Shown here: in pieces, positions 47,284 through 55,884 of the stretch | Layout of the letters: every line of letters begins with the position of its first letter | How positions within the stretch are numbered: position 1 is the stretch's first letter | Origin: CAJBVG01 sp943372995 | GTDB lineage: Bacteria > Bacteroidota > Bacteroidia > Sphingobacteriales > Sphingobacteriaceae | Length of the DNA stretch: 64,000 nt | Direction of reading: 5' to 3' | NCBI GenBank assembly: GCA_943372995.1 | Contig: CALSAQ010000001.1 | Span: 62,001-126,000, forward strand | Notes under the pieces: model-generated | What the model was told of the DNA's origin: nothing | The model's input: the letters and a program-made list of their open reading frames with translations, nothing else | Databases searched by the model: none | Position numbers and translations under genes: made by a program

Positions 47284-48630
47284 ATGAAAAAATTACTACT
47301 TATCTCAATTGCTGCTCTATTTGTAAGCAGTAGTTATGCTCAATACAAGGGCGTAACAACAAAGAAAGAAAACTTCAAGCATAAATTAGCTGCTGAAGAG
47401 AAACTAACAAAATTACGTTTAAATCCTGAAACAGAAATGCTTTATTTTTGGGAGCAGGCTCTACAGGATTGGGACTTAAAGAAAGTTTCTAATTACACTT
47501 ACACCTCAAATGATTTGCCAGATGTAGTTATCGAAAATGATGCAAATGGCAATCCTGTTACTCGTTCTAAATACCACTACAACGGTACTTTGCTTTTGGG
47601 TGAAGATGTTGATTATTGGATAAATAATGCATGGGAACCAAGCACAAAATTAACCATTTATTACGATTCGAATAAAGAGCCAATTAAGGAAGAAATTATG
47701 GTTTATAATGGAGGGTCATGGGATGTGGTTTTTGGTTTCAGTACATACAAAACTTTCGATGCTAGTACTTCCAATGAAACTATACTTGATAGTATGTACA
47801 CAGGAGCAATTTATGAACTTGTTCAGAAGAGAGTACGCCACATAGATCAAGCGACCAGTTTAGTAGATACAGAGACAATGTACGTGGCTGTATCTGGGAG
47901 TTTAGAGCCGAGCAGGAAACAAGTAATTCAATATGATGCGAATGGCTTGCCATTTTTAGCGATTCAATACATGTGGGCCGGAATCGATTGGGAATATGAT
48001 CGCGCTACCCATGAGTTTGTTTGGGATGCAAACGAACGTTTAGTAAGTTGTGTAAATCAGATTTGGGATGGTTTTGGTTGGGTTGATATACAAAAAGAAG
48101 AAAATGAATATTTGATATATGATGGGTTTAGATCTAATGTTTATGCGATACAAGCGGGGTCATTGATAAATTACCAAAGAAGTCAGTATTTAAATGATTC
48201 ATTATACAATCAAATTGATGTGAAATTCGAAGAGTGGGATGGGAATAAGTGGAATGCCTTGATGTACGAAACCAGTTCGTATACATATGATCAGATGGAA
48301 AATATCTTAGTAAGGATTGAAAAAACAGCAGATAGCTTAGGTGTATTACAGAATAATGTAAAACAAGTTTATACCTATTCGGGCTCTACTGGTGTAGATT
48401 ATAAAACCAATAAAGAAATTAAGATTTATCCTAACCCAACTAGAGATAAAATTTGGTTTGATAGTAAAAACTCCTCAAAAGATTTAATTGGATATCTTTT
48501 TGATGCACAAGGGAATGAGTTGAAAAACTTTAAACCAGTAGCTGGTCAGGCCTTGGATATCTCTGATTTAGCCAATGGGATGTATTATGTTAAAATAGAG
48601 GATCAGGTATACAAAATAATGAAGTTTTAA
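47284..48630 (+). CDS. Secreted protein with A-type T9SS domain and Trp-rich repeats
   Basis: 448 residues. A signal peptide ends near SYAQ20. The body has repeated short units with Trp and a Y-x-Y/D pattern: DYWINNAWEPSTKLTIYYDSN, VYNGGSWDVVFGFSTY, YMWAGIDWEYDRATHEFVWD, IWDGFGWVDIQKEENEY, FEEWDGNKWNALMYE. They resemble YD-type or beta-propeller-like repeats found in Bacteroidota surface proteins. The C-terminus is an A-type sorting domain (IKIYPNPTRDKIWFDS, GYLFDAQGNELKNF, LANGMYYVKIEDQVYKIMKF). No enzymatic motif was seen. It is transcribed with its neighbours but separated from them by about 80 nt on each side. Confidence 0.82.
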   Translation: MKKLLLISIAALFVSSSYAQYKGVTTKKENFKHKLAAEEKLTKLRLNPETEMLYFWEQALQDWDLKKVSNYTYTSNDLPDVVIENDANGNPVTRSKYHYNGTLLLGEDVDYWINNAWEPSTKLTIYYDSNKEPIKEEIMVYNGGSWDVVFGFSTYKTFDASTSNETILDSMYTGAIYELVQKRVRHIDQATSLVDTETMYVAVSGSLEPSRKQVIQYDANGLPFLAIQYMWAGIDWEYDRATHEFVWDANERLVSCVNQIWDGFGWVDIQKEENEYLIYDGFRSNVYAIQAGSLINYQRSQYLNDSLYNQIDVKFEEWDGNKWNALMYETSSYTYDQMENILVRIEKTADSLGVLQNNVKQVYTYSGSTGVDYKTNKEIKIYPNPTRDKIWFDSKNSSKDLIGYLFDAQGNELKNFKPVAGQALDISDLANGMYYVKIEDQVYKIMKF

Positions 48631-48707
48631 GGGTTAATTTTCTTACCTGTCACATCTCAGTTCTCAAATCAAATTGCTATTTTTAGCCATCTATAAATGT
48701 GCAAAGG

Positions 48708-51332
48708 GTGGCAAAGACAACTGAAGTAAAGGAAACTCCATTAATGAAGCAATACAACGAGATCAAGGGGAAATACCCTGGAGCCTTGTTGTTGTTTAGA
48801 GTAGGCGATTTTTATGAAACCTTTGGTGAGGATGCAATAAAAGCGTCCGAAATATTAGGGATTGTATTAACCAAACGTGCCAATGGTTCGGCGTCTCATA
48901 TTGAATTGGCTGGGTTTCCTCATCACTCATTAGATTCGTACCTACCTAAACTGGTGCGTGCGGGTCAGCGTGTTGCTATTTGTGATCAGTTAGAAGATCC
49001 TAAAACGACTAAAACCATTGTAAAGAGAGGTGTAACCGAAATGGTTACACCTGGTATTTCATATAACGATAATATTGTTCAGCATAAATCGAATAATTAT
49101 TTAGCTGCCATACATTTTGCAGATAAAGATGAACTTGGTGTTGCATTGTTGGACATTTCTACGGGAGAATTTCTCGTTGCAGAAGGAAATCTTGCGTACA
49201 TCGATAAATTATTTCAAAGCTTTAAACCTTCTGAGGTTTTATGCACAAGAAGTAAATCGAAACAGTTCTCTACTCAATTTAGCGAACAATATTATCAATA
49301 TGGATTAGAAGATTGGATATTCGGATACGATTATGCATACGAAACCTTAACTAAGCATTTTTCTACACTAAGCTTAAAAGGATTTGGTGTAGAGAATTTA
49401 AAAAATGCAATTATCGCAGCTGGTGCTTGTTTGCATTATGTATACGATACTCAGCATCACCACATACAACATATCACTTCCATTTCTCGTATTGAAGAAG
49501 AGCAATACATGTGGCTCGATAAATTCACCTTGAGAAATCTCGAGTTAGTTTATTCTCCCCATGAACAAGCAACTACACTTTTTGATGTTCTAGACTATAC
49601 CCATTCGCCAATGGGAGCAAGGCTTTTGAGAAAATGGATATTATTGCCTTTAAAAGAGAAAGCTTTGATATTAGAACGTCAGCATCTAGTGAAAGTGCTT
49701 ATCGAACAAAGCAATTATTTTTATACGCTAGAAGAACAACTAAAAAATATTGGTGATTTAGAGCGTTTAATTTCAAAAGTTGCTTTACAAAAAGTTAATC
49801 CTAGAGAGTTGGTGCAATTAGGAAGAGCACTAAAAGCAATTGAGAAAATAAAACTAATGAGCCTTGATATCGATGATAAATCGGTTCAAGCTTTAGTAGA
49901 TAGAATTAACCCTTGTTTATCGCTTATTGAGAAATTGGAGCAGACCTTACAAGAAGAACCTCCAGTTCTTGTGCAAAAAGGAAATGTAATAGCTTCGGGT
50001 ATAAACGAGGAGTTGGATTCATTAAGGAAGATTGCTTTTCATGGTAAAGATTATTTATTAGATATTCAGAAAAGAGAAAGTGAGAGAACAGGAATTACTT
50101 CCTTAAAAGTTTCGTTTAATAATGTTTTTGGATATTATTTAGAGGTAACACATGCCCATAAAGACAAAGTTCCTGGCGATTGGATTCGTAAGCAAACATT
50201 AGTAAATGCTGAGCGATACATTACTCCCGAATTAAAAGAATATGAAGAGAAAATACTTGGTGCAGAAGAAAAGATAAATGTAATAGAGGCACAATTATAT
50301 CACGATTTAGTAGTAAGTGTTAGCGAATACATTCGTCCGATACAAGTTAATGCTCATGTAATTGCTCAACTTGATGTCTTGTCGTCGTTTGCATTTGTTT
50401 CCTCTCGAAACGAGTATGTAATGCCTATAATTTCTGATGATACAATATTGGATATCCGTTCAGGCAGACACCCGATTATTGAACAACGTTTAGCACTTGG
50501 TGAAGCATTTATTCCAAATGATGTTTACCTCGATCAAATCGAACAACAAATAATAATTATTACTGGTCCTAATATGTCGGGTAAATCGGCGATTTTAAGA
50601 CAAACAGCATTAATTGTGATCATGGCTCAGATGGGATGTTTTGTTCCTGCAAAATCAGCTAATATTGGCTTAGTAGATAAGCTATTCACAAGAGTAGGGG
50701 CTAGCGATAATCAATCTACAGGTGAATCTACTTTTATGGTTGAGATGAATGAAACGGCTAGCATATTAAATAACCTTTCAGATCGCAGCTTAGTGCTATT
50801 AGATGAAATTGGAAGAGGAACTAGCACCTACGATGGAATATCAATTGCTTGGGCTATTGCAGAGTTTATCCACGACCATTCTAAAGCAAAAGCAAGAACA
50901 CTATTTGCTACACATTATCACGAACTTAATGAAATGGCATCACAAATGCCACGCATTAAGAATTATAATGTTTCTATAAAGGAGATGGATAATAAAATTA
51001 TTTTTCTCCGAAAATTAGTTCCAGGAGGAAGTGAACATAGTTTTGGAATTCATGTAGCCAAGATGGCTGGAATGCCAAACTTTGTGATAAAAAGAGGAAA
51101 TGAGATTCTTCTTCAATTGGAAAAACAACGCTCTGAAGATCCCAATACGAGAGGAATGCACAAAAAAAGAACTAAGCAGACTTCATCAGAATTTCAATTG
51201 AATATGTTTAGCATTGATGATCCCGTTCTAATAAAAATTAGAGATTCATTAAAAGATCTCAATGTAAATGAACTTACCCCTGTAGAAGCCTTAATGAAAT
51301 TAGATGAGATTCAACGCTTATTGAAATCGTAA
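48708..51332 (+). CDS. mutS: DNA mismatch repair ATPase MutS
   Basis: The GTG at 48708 gives MAKTTEVKETPLMKQYNEIK, the usual start for Bacteroidota MutS (874 residues). A GTG three codons earlier is possible. The mismatch-probing motif GDFYETF is at 33-39 in the N-domain. The clamp/lever region contains TSLKVSFNNVFGYYLEVT. ATPase domain: Walker A GPNMSGKS (about 619-626), STFMVEMNETASIL, Walker B LVLLDEIGRGTSTYDG and the ATHYHEL histidine motif. The protein recognises mismatches and recruits MutL. Its stop overlaps the ATG of the next gene (TAATG). Confidence 0.96.
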   Translation: MAKTTEVKETPLMKQYNEIKGKYPGALLLFRVGDFYETFGEDAIKASEILGIVLTKRANGSASHIELAGFPHHSLDSYLPKLVRAGQRVAICDQLEDPKTTKTIVKRGVTEMVTPGISYNDNIVQHKSNNYLAAIHFADKDELGVALLDISTGEFLVAEGNLAYIDKLFQSFKPSEVLCTRSKSKQFSTQFSEQYYQYGLEDWIFGYDYAYETLTKHFSTLSLKGFGVENLKNAIIAAGACLHYVYDTQHHHIQHITSISRIEEEQYMWLDKFTLRNLELVYSPHEQATTLFDVLDYTHSPMGARLLRKWILLPLKEKALILERQHLVKVLIEQSNYFYTLEEQLKNIGDLERLISKVALQKVNPRELVQLGRALKAIEKIKLMSLDIDDKSVQALVDRINPCLSLIEKLEQTLQEEPPVLVQKGNVIASGINEELDSLRKIAFHGKDYLLDIQKRESERTGITSLKVSFNNVFGYYLEVTHAHKDKVPGDWIRKQTLVNAERYITPELKEYEEKILGAEEKINVIEAQLYHDLVVSVSEYIRPIQVNAHVIAQLDVLSSFAFVSSRNEYVMPIISDDTILDIRSGRHPIIEQRLALGEAFIPNDVYLDQIEQQIIIITGPNMSGKSAILRQTALIVIMAQMGCFVPAKSANIGLVDKLFTRVGASDNQSTGESTFMVEMNETASILNNLSDRSLVLLDEIGRGTSTYDGISIAWAIAEFIHDHSKAKARTLFATHYHELNEMASQMPRIKNYNVSIKEMDNKIIFLRKLVPGGSEHSFGIHVAKMAGMPNFVIKRGNEILLQLEKQRSEDPNTRGMHKKRTKQTSSEFQLNMFSIDDPVLIKIRDSLKDLNVNELTPVEALMKLDEIQRLLKS

Positions 51333-52090
51333 TGGCGAATTTCCAAACATCGGTAACCTCGTTTATTTCTAAATACGATCTTTGGGAAATTAACACAACA
51401 CTTCCATTTGAAAGCCCATTTACTCTACTCTATTCAGAAAAATATAATTTGTATATACATCTAATTTCATTTCAAAAATTACATTTAATCAACGATCAAA
51501 ACTTCTTTCAAAACATTAGTAAATATTGCTATACTCATAGAATTAAGATTATTCATTTAAGGGAAGAGTGGTGGATGAATAAAAAAGAATTTATTAAAAA
51601 TCGTTTGAATTCTATTTTTAATAGTAATACAAAAGTACATGCAAGGCAATGTTCAATTAAGAGAATTCATAAAGAAGAATATGATTCTTTTCTAAACAAT
51701 AATCATTTATTGCAAACCGCTAAATCTAAATTTAAATACGGTTTATATAAAAAGGATTTTTTATTGGCGGTAATGGGAATTAGTGGTGGGAGGTGGATGA
51801 CAAAAGATAACGACCGTAGAAGGTCTTTTGAGATTATTAGATTCGCTACCCTAAATAATACTACTGTTGTGGGTGGGTTTTCTAAACTATTGAAATTTGC
51901 AGAGCTTGATCTTGAAGTACAAGAATGGATGAGCTATTACGACTTGGATTGGGTAGTGAGTAATGTTTATCAACGCATGGGTTTCGAATTAAAAGAATTA
52001 ACACCGGCACAAATATTCACGATTCCAGAAATGAACATACAATCGTTTACTTCGGGGAACCTTAAATTAATTAAGCGGATACATGAGTAA
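51332..52090 (+). CDS. Conserved unknown protein between mutS and miaA
   Basis: 252 residues, coupled to mutS by a TAATG overlap and to miaA by an 8-nt overlap, so it is the middle gene of a tight operon. No signal peptide or membrane segment. Residues 100-190 (VHARQCSIKRIHKEEYDSFL, HLLQTAKSKFKYGLYKKDFLLAVMGISGGRWM, RRSFEIIRFATLNNTTVVGGFSKLLKFA) resemble a module I know from phage proteins and the C-termini of some homing endonucleases, which may have a GNAT-like fold. The N-terminal 90 residues could be a degenerate nuclease-like part (LREEWWMNKKEFIKNRL). Function is unknown. Context hints at a nucleic-acid link but proves nothing. Confidence 0.65.
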   Translation: MANFQTSVTSFISKYDLWEINTTLPFESPFTLLYSEKYNLYIHLISFQKLHLINDQNFFQNISKYCYTHRIKIIHLREEWWMNKKEFIKNRLNSIFNSNTKVHARQCSIKRIHKEEYDSFLNNNHLLQTAKSKFKYGLYKKDFLLAVMGISGGRWMTKDNDRRRSFEIIRFATLNNTTVVGGFSKLLKFAELDLEVQEWMSYYDLDWVVSNVYQRMGFELKELTPAQIFTIPEMNIQSFTSGNLKLIKRIHE

Positions 52091-53015
52091 CTCGAGCATT
52101 ATAGGAATATTAGGTCCCACAGCCTCTGGTAAAACTAAGCTTGCAGTTCATCTTGCGGATAAAATTAATGCTGAGATTATCAGTATGGACTCCCGTCAGG
52201 TATACAAGCAATTAAATATAGGTACAGGTAAAGATTTAAGTGAATATGTAATTGATGGGAATAGCATCAACTATCATTTAATCGATAGTGTTGATGTAAT
52301 GGATCGTTACCATGTAAATCAATTTAAAAAAGATTTTGAGTTAGCATACAGTCAAATTACTTCAAAAAATAAAAGAGTAATTGCCTGCGGTGGAACTGGT
52401 TTGTATTTTGATGTATTATTGAATGATAGAGTCTATACAGCAGTTCCGGTAGATTTAGCATTAAGAGAAAGACTTGAACAATATACTCATGAAGAGTTGA
52501 AGCAACTTTTAATAAAAGGGAATAAGAAAAATATACCCTTCGATTCGAGTACAAAGAAAAGAAGCATTAGAGCAATTGAAATTATAGAATACCTGAAAGG
52601 GAATACATTACCTGAAATAACATCAGTAGCATACAAGTGGAATTTATTCGGACTTACTTTAGAAGCGAAAGAAAGAAATAATCGCATCGACCAAAGATTA
52701 GAAAGAAGAATAGCTGAAGGGTTGTTTGAAGAGGTAGAAAGCTTAATAAATAGTGGAGTTTCTACAGATCAACTTATTTATTTCGGATTAGAATACAAGT
52801 TTATTTCAGAATATTTTTTGGGGAAATATAACAAGCAAGAGTGCGTTGAAAAGTTAAAGATTGCCATTCATCAGTTTGCAAAAAGACAAATGACTTTTTT
52901 TAGGAAACTAGAAAAAGACGGACATCAAATTACATGGTTACCCGCAAATGCTTCAGTTGAAGAAAATATTAGAGCGATAGAATTGAAAATTGATAATGAA
53001 GTCTCTATGTGGTAA
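52083..53015 (+). CDS. miaA: tRNA dimethylallyltransferase MiaA
   Basis: 310 residues. P-loop GPTASGKT (11-18), IISMDSRQVYKQLNIGTGKD (the substrate-binding DSRQVY), YHLIDSVD, CGGTGLYFDVLL, the RR(S)-x-RAIE motif (KRSIRAIEIIEY), and the C-terminal QFAKRQMTFFRK segment. The enzyme adds a dimethylallyl group to A37 of tRNAs reading UNN codons. It overlaps the preceding gene by 8 nt and is the last gene of the mutS operon. Confidence 0.95.
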   Translation: MSNSSIIGILGPTASGKTKLAVHLADKINAEIISMDSRQVYKQLNIGTGKDLSEYVIDGNSINYHLIDSVDVMDRYHVNQFKKDFELAYSQITSKNKRVIACGGTGLYFDVLLNDRVYTAVPVDLALRERLEQYTHEELKQLLIKGNKKNIPFDSSTKKRSIRAIEIIEYLKGNTLPEITSVAYKWNLFGLTLEAKERNNRIDQRLERRIAEGLFEEVESLINSGVSTDQLIYFGLEYKFISEYFLGKYNKQECVEKLKIAIHQFAKRQMTFFRKLEKDGHQITWLPANASVEENIRAIELKIDNEVSMW

Positions 53016-53027
53016 AGTATTTCCAAT

Positions 53028-53179
53028 CACAGAGACTCAGAGACACAGGGAATCAATATTGAGTTGTCAATTGTCAAATAGCCAAGCAGTGCAGCGGTTT
53101 ATGATGGACGTCCATAGCAGCGGAAATAGCACAACTCACAATTCACAATTTACAATTTACAATTTACAATTTACAATTT
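53028..53179. repeat. Composite repeat region between convergent genes
   Basis: The region holds a CACAGAGACTCAGAGACACAG tract (53028-53048), a GAGTTGT / ACAACTC pair (53060-53066 and 53131-53137), a perfect 12-bp palindrome ATGGACGTCCAT (53104-53115), and about five copies of the heptamer ACAATTT (53149-53178) that run into the stop codon of the next minus-strand gene. The paired arms enclose the palindrome, like a small non-autonomous element. Confidence 0.5.
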
Positions 53180-53693
53180 AAAACTTATACCCAATCCCAA
53201 AATCCATATAATCGGCTTCATACGAATGCGCTTTTAAGAAAAATCCAACATTCAAATTCGGAGTTATTAAATATTTGAATCCGATTTTTGTATAGTAGTT
53301 TACATCGTATTGAGCTAAGTGTTTAAAGTAGATATACCTTGCGGCTCCTCCTTGAAATACCACTTTATTCATTACAATTTCCCCTCCTAAAAACCAGGCA
53401 TAAGCAAAATGTTCATAAGAGGTTGCAGTGAGTTGATAGCCTCTTCCGCTATAGTTATCATCGAATTTATGGTCCCAATAATTTACATCCAATCCTGATT
53501 TTATATAGAATACATTATTGATTCGTTGAACATATTGGACAGACCCCATACCTCTTAGCATAGCTTCTCTAGAGTTAATATATGCTCTTCGACCCAAGCC
53601 TAAATTTAATTCAACATGACTTCTATTTAATGAAGACTGAGCAAATGAGGCTGTGCTTATTATAACGAATAGTAGTATTCTAAGTATACTCAT
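53178..53693 (-). CDS. Small outer-membrane barrel, partner of the PagL-like protein
   Basis: 171 residues. A signal peptide ends near SFAQ19. The rest is amphipathic beta strands (HVELNLGLGRRAYI, GSVQYVQRINNVFYIKSGLDV) ending FLKAHSYEADYMDFGIGYKF with a terminal Phe, typical of an outer-membrane barrel. The HxS active-site motif is absent. The C-terminal KAH...A...D pattern and the YVQRINN / SGLDV segment match the second half of the 356-residue PagL-like protein at 39861. It starts 2 nt after the PagL-like gene at 53696, so the two are co-transcribed. It may be a partner or regulator of the deacylase; that is inference. Confidence 0.7.
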   Translation of the reverse strand: MSILRILLFVIISTASFAQSSLNRSHVELNLGLGRRAYINSREAMLRGMGSVQYVQRINNVFYIKSGLDVNYWDHKFDDNYSGRGYQLTATSYEHFAYAWFLGGEIVMNKVVFQGGAARYIYFKHLAQYDVNYYTKIGFKYLITPNLNVGFFLKAHSYEADYMDFGIGYKF

Positions 53694-53695
53694 AG

Positions 53696-54319
53696 TTATT
53701 TATTGAAATGATAAGCTAGTCCCAATTTATACGAAACAGAATTTATTCCTCTATTCGGAAGAATAAAAGAACCATTAGAATAATGCATGTATTTTATAGA
53801 GGTTAAAAGCGAAAAGCGGTCGGTAATGTATTTTTCGAACATTCCTTCTAAACGAATGGAATAGTTGAAATGGGAGCCGATGTAGATATTTTTAGGTTCG
53901 TCAAAAAATGTTTTGGTGTCGTAAGCAATACCCCAACCAGGAATAAAGTAGAAGTGATTTTTTTTCTTTCCAATCAAGTTAATCATCAACGAATAGGTTA
54001 ACATATATACATTTCCAAAAGAGTTTTTAGAGGTATCGAGCATTCCATCTAATTTCGACTGATTCATGTAGGTAAGACTTAAAAGTTGGTAAGCAACGCT
54101 CATTCTTTTTACCCATTCGGAAGAGTTATGCTTCATCGATTTAGCAATGCTGATATCAAGCCCTGTGATTTGATCGTTAAATAAAGTTGAGTTTTCAGGA
54201 ATAATCATCCTTCCATAACTTGGCTCGACTGAAACAAAATAAGGAATATTATTTTGAGAATATCCTTTATATGAGATATAAAATATTAAGAGAATAATGA
54301 TTAGTATTCTTTTCGACAT
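53696..54319 (-). CDS. PagL-like outer-membrane acyl hydrolase (acyloxyacyl hydrolase)
   Basis: 207 residues. A signal peptide ends near KGYSQ22. The beta-barrel body carries the PagL-type motif at the C-terminal end: His179 and Ser181 in MHYSNGSFILPNRGINSVS (HxSN...PN.GxN). It likely removes a fatty acyl chain from lipid A in the outer membrane. Normal family size. The first half of the 356-residue protein at 39861 has the same motif and layout. It is the first gene of a two-gene unit whose second gene matches the other half of that protein. Confidence 0.75.
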   Translation of the reverse strand: MSKRILIIILLIFYISYKGYSQNNIPYFVSVEPSYGRMIIPENSTLFNDQITGLDISIAKSMKHNSSEWVKRMSVAYQLLSLTYMNQSKLDGMLDTSKNSFGNVYMLTYSLMINLIGKKKNHFYFIPGWGIAYDTKTFFDEPKNIYIGSHFNYSIRLEGMFEKYITDRFSLLTSIKYMHYSNGSFILPNRGINSVSYKLGLAYHFNK

Positions 54320-54408
54320 ATTCCCAAATATAATAATAAGAAAGGAGTAGTTTTTTAATGTTTACACAAATATTGTAAATTAGCGCCAATTTAATTATCT
54401 CTCTAATT

Positions 54409-54984
54409 ATGAAAACTTTAGTGCTTAAAGCAAGCTTAATATTATGCTGCTTTGTTTGTATTTTTTCTCTTGGTAAATCTCAAGATATTAAACCATATCG
54501 AACTGGTCAAAAAATAGAAAACATCAGTTTGTTCGATATAGAAAGTAAAAAGTATTCCTTAAAAAATGTAAGTAATAAAAAGGCAGTAGTTCTTTTATTT
54601 ATCTCTAATAAATGTACTTCGGTAAATAAGGTTATCGATCAAATAAAAAATATACAAAATAAATATGCAGAAGATGTAGAATTTTGGGCAATTAATTCAT
54701 TTAACCCTAATACAAATCCTGAAGAAGGAGAGGAGTACATGAAGGAATTTGTAAAAAACAATAACCTTAGTATACCATATATTGTCGATTTAAGTCAGAA
54801 TACTTCTAAATCATTTTCTGTTAAATATACACCTACTGTAGTTATTCTCAAGAAAGAAGCTGATGGCTTTAGGTTTGTTCATATTGGTAGTGTAGCAACA
54901 CTCGATAAGAACATTAAAAATTTAATAGATGGAAAAGCATTAATTCAGTCGAGCCCTGGCAGCTCTTCTTGTATGATTAAATAA
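54409..54984 (+). CDS. Secreted redoxin-like protein with a single active-site Cys
   Basis: 191 residues. A signal peptide ends near KSQ25. A thioredoxin/AhpC-TSA fold is recognisable: FDIESKKYSLKNVSNKKAVVLLFISNKC, EDVEFWAINSF, YIVDLSQNTSKSFSVKYTPTVVIL (with the cis-Pro TPT). The CxxC motif of thioredoxins is missing; instead there is one Cys in NKCTSVNKV, as in thiol-peroxidase-like or degenerate redoxins. Another Cys lies at the end (SSSCMIK). It may act in periplasmic redox defence or have lost catalysis. A strong bidirectional terminator follows. Confidence 0.75.
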   Translation: MKTLVLKASLILCCFVCIFSLGKSQDIKPYRTGQKIENISLFDIESKKYSLKNVSNKKAVVLLFISNKCTSVNKVIDQIKNIQNKYAEDVEFWAINSFNPNTNPEEGEEYMKEFVKNNNLSIPYIVDLSQNTSKSFSVKYTPTVVILKKEADGFRFVHIGSVATLDKNIKNLIDGKALIQSSPGSSSCMIK

Positions 54985-55017
54985 AAAAAAGCTTCTCAAT
55001 TTTGAGAAGCTTTTTTT
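54983..55017. terminator. Bidirectional terminator between redoxin and accD
   Basis: A perfect stem, AAGCTTCTCA with TGAGAAGCTT, around AATTT-type loop, with A- and T-runs on both sides (54983-55017). It serves both convergent genes. Confidence 0.85.
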
Positions 55018-55018
55018 G

Positions 55019-55867
55019 TTATTCGTTCATAATCATTTTTATGAAACTTGAGAGTTTTGATTTCAACTCTTTTCTATCTACAATGAAATCTAAGAAGCCA
55101 TGTTCTTGAACAAACTCAGCTGTTTGAAAGCCTTTTGGTAAATCTTTTTTAATGGTTTCCTTAATTACTCGAGGTCCAGCAAATCCAATCATAGCGCCAG
55201 GTTCAGCGATAATAATATCACCTAACATAGCATAAGATGCCGTTACTCCACCAGTAGTTGGATCGGTACACAAAGAAATATAAGGTAATTTATGTTGCGA
55301 TAATAATGCAAGCTTAGCGGATGTTTTTGCCATTTGCATTAATGAAAATGCAGCTTCCATCATTCTAGCTCCACCCGATTTAGAAATAATCATAAACGGG
55401 TATCTATGTTTTATACAATAATCTATACTTCTGGAAATTTTCTCTCCAACTACAGAACCCATAGATCCACCAATAAAATTAAAGTCCATGCAACATACCA
55501 CTAAATCTTTTCCATTGATTTTACCGTGGGCAGATTTTAATGCATCGTTTAATCCTGTTTTCTTAATAGTCTCTTTTAATCGATCGGGATACTTCTTGGT
55601 ATCTTCGAACGATAAGGGGTCACCAGATATTAAATTAGGGAAAAGCTCTTCAAATTGATTATCATCAAATATGATACTGAAATACTCCTTAGAACCAATT
55701 CTTAGATGGTAATTACAATGATGACATACATATTGATGCATCTCTAAATCTGGAGCGTATAATGGTTTCTTACAAGAAGGACACTTATTCCACAACCCTT
55801 CTGGCACATCTAACTTTTCTTCCGTTGTTGTTAAAATACCCTCTTTATTTCTTTTGAACCAAGCCAT
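55019..55867 (-). CDS. accD: Acetyl-CoA carboxylase carboxyltransferase subunit beta
   Basis: 282 residues, normal length. A zinc ribbon with Cys29, 32, 48 and 51 (CPSC, CHHC) is followed by the crotonase-like carboxyltransferase fold: VVCCMDFNFIGGSMGSVVGEKI, FMIISKSGGARMMEAAFSLMQMAKT, LCTDPTTGGVTASYAMLGDI, IAEPGAMIGFAGPRVIKETI. With AccA it transfers the carboxyl group from carboxybiotin to acetyl-CoA, the first committed step of fatty acid synthesis. It lies 17 nt after the aldolase gene on the same strand, so they are probably co-transcribed. Confidence 0.96.
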   Translation of the reverse strand: MAWFKRNKEGILTTTEEKLDVPEGLWNKCPSCKKPLYAPDLEMHQYVCHHCNYHLRIGSKEYFSIIFDDNQFEELFPNLISGDPLSFEDTKKYPDRLKETIKKTGLNDALKSAHGKINGKDLVVCCMDFNFIGGSMGSVVGEKISRSIDYCIKHRYPFMIISKSGGARMMEAAFSLMQMAKTSAKLALLSQHKLPYISLCTDPTTGGVTASYAMLGDIIIAEPGAMIGFAGPRVIKETIKKDLPKGFQTAEFVQEHGFLDFIVDRKELKSKLSSFIKMIMNE

Positions 55868-55884
55868 AGTTTTTTATTTATGCA

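Noticed and set aside
48697..48729. Mini-frame ATGTGC...TAA of ten codons overlapping the mutS start, a possible leader peptide
   Set aside because: It overlaps the GTG start region in another frame, has no attenuator hairpin or codon bias, and is easily explained by chance.
53149..53178. Sequencing or assembly artefact from the ACAATTT run
   Set aside because: The pattern recurs with different units at other gene ends and contains a real stop codon, so it is probably genuine.
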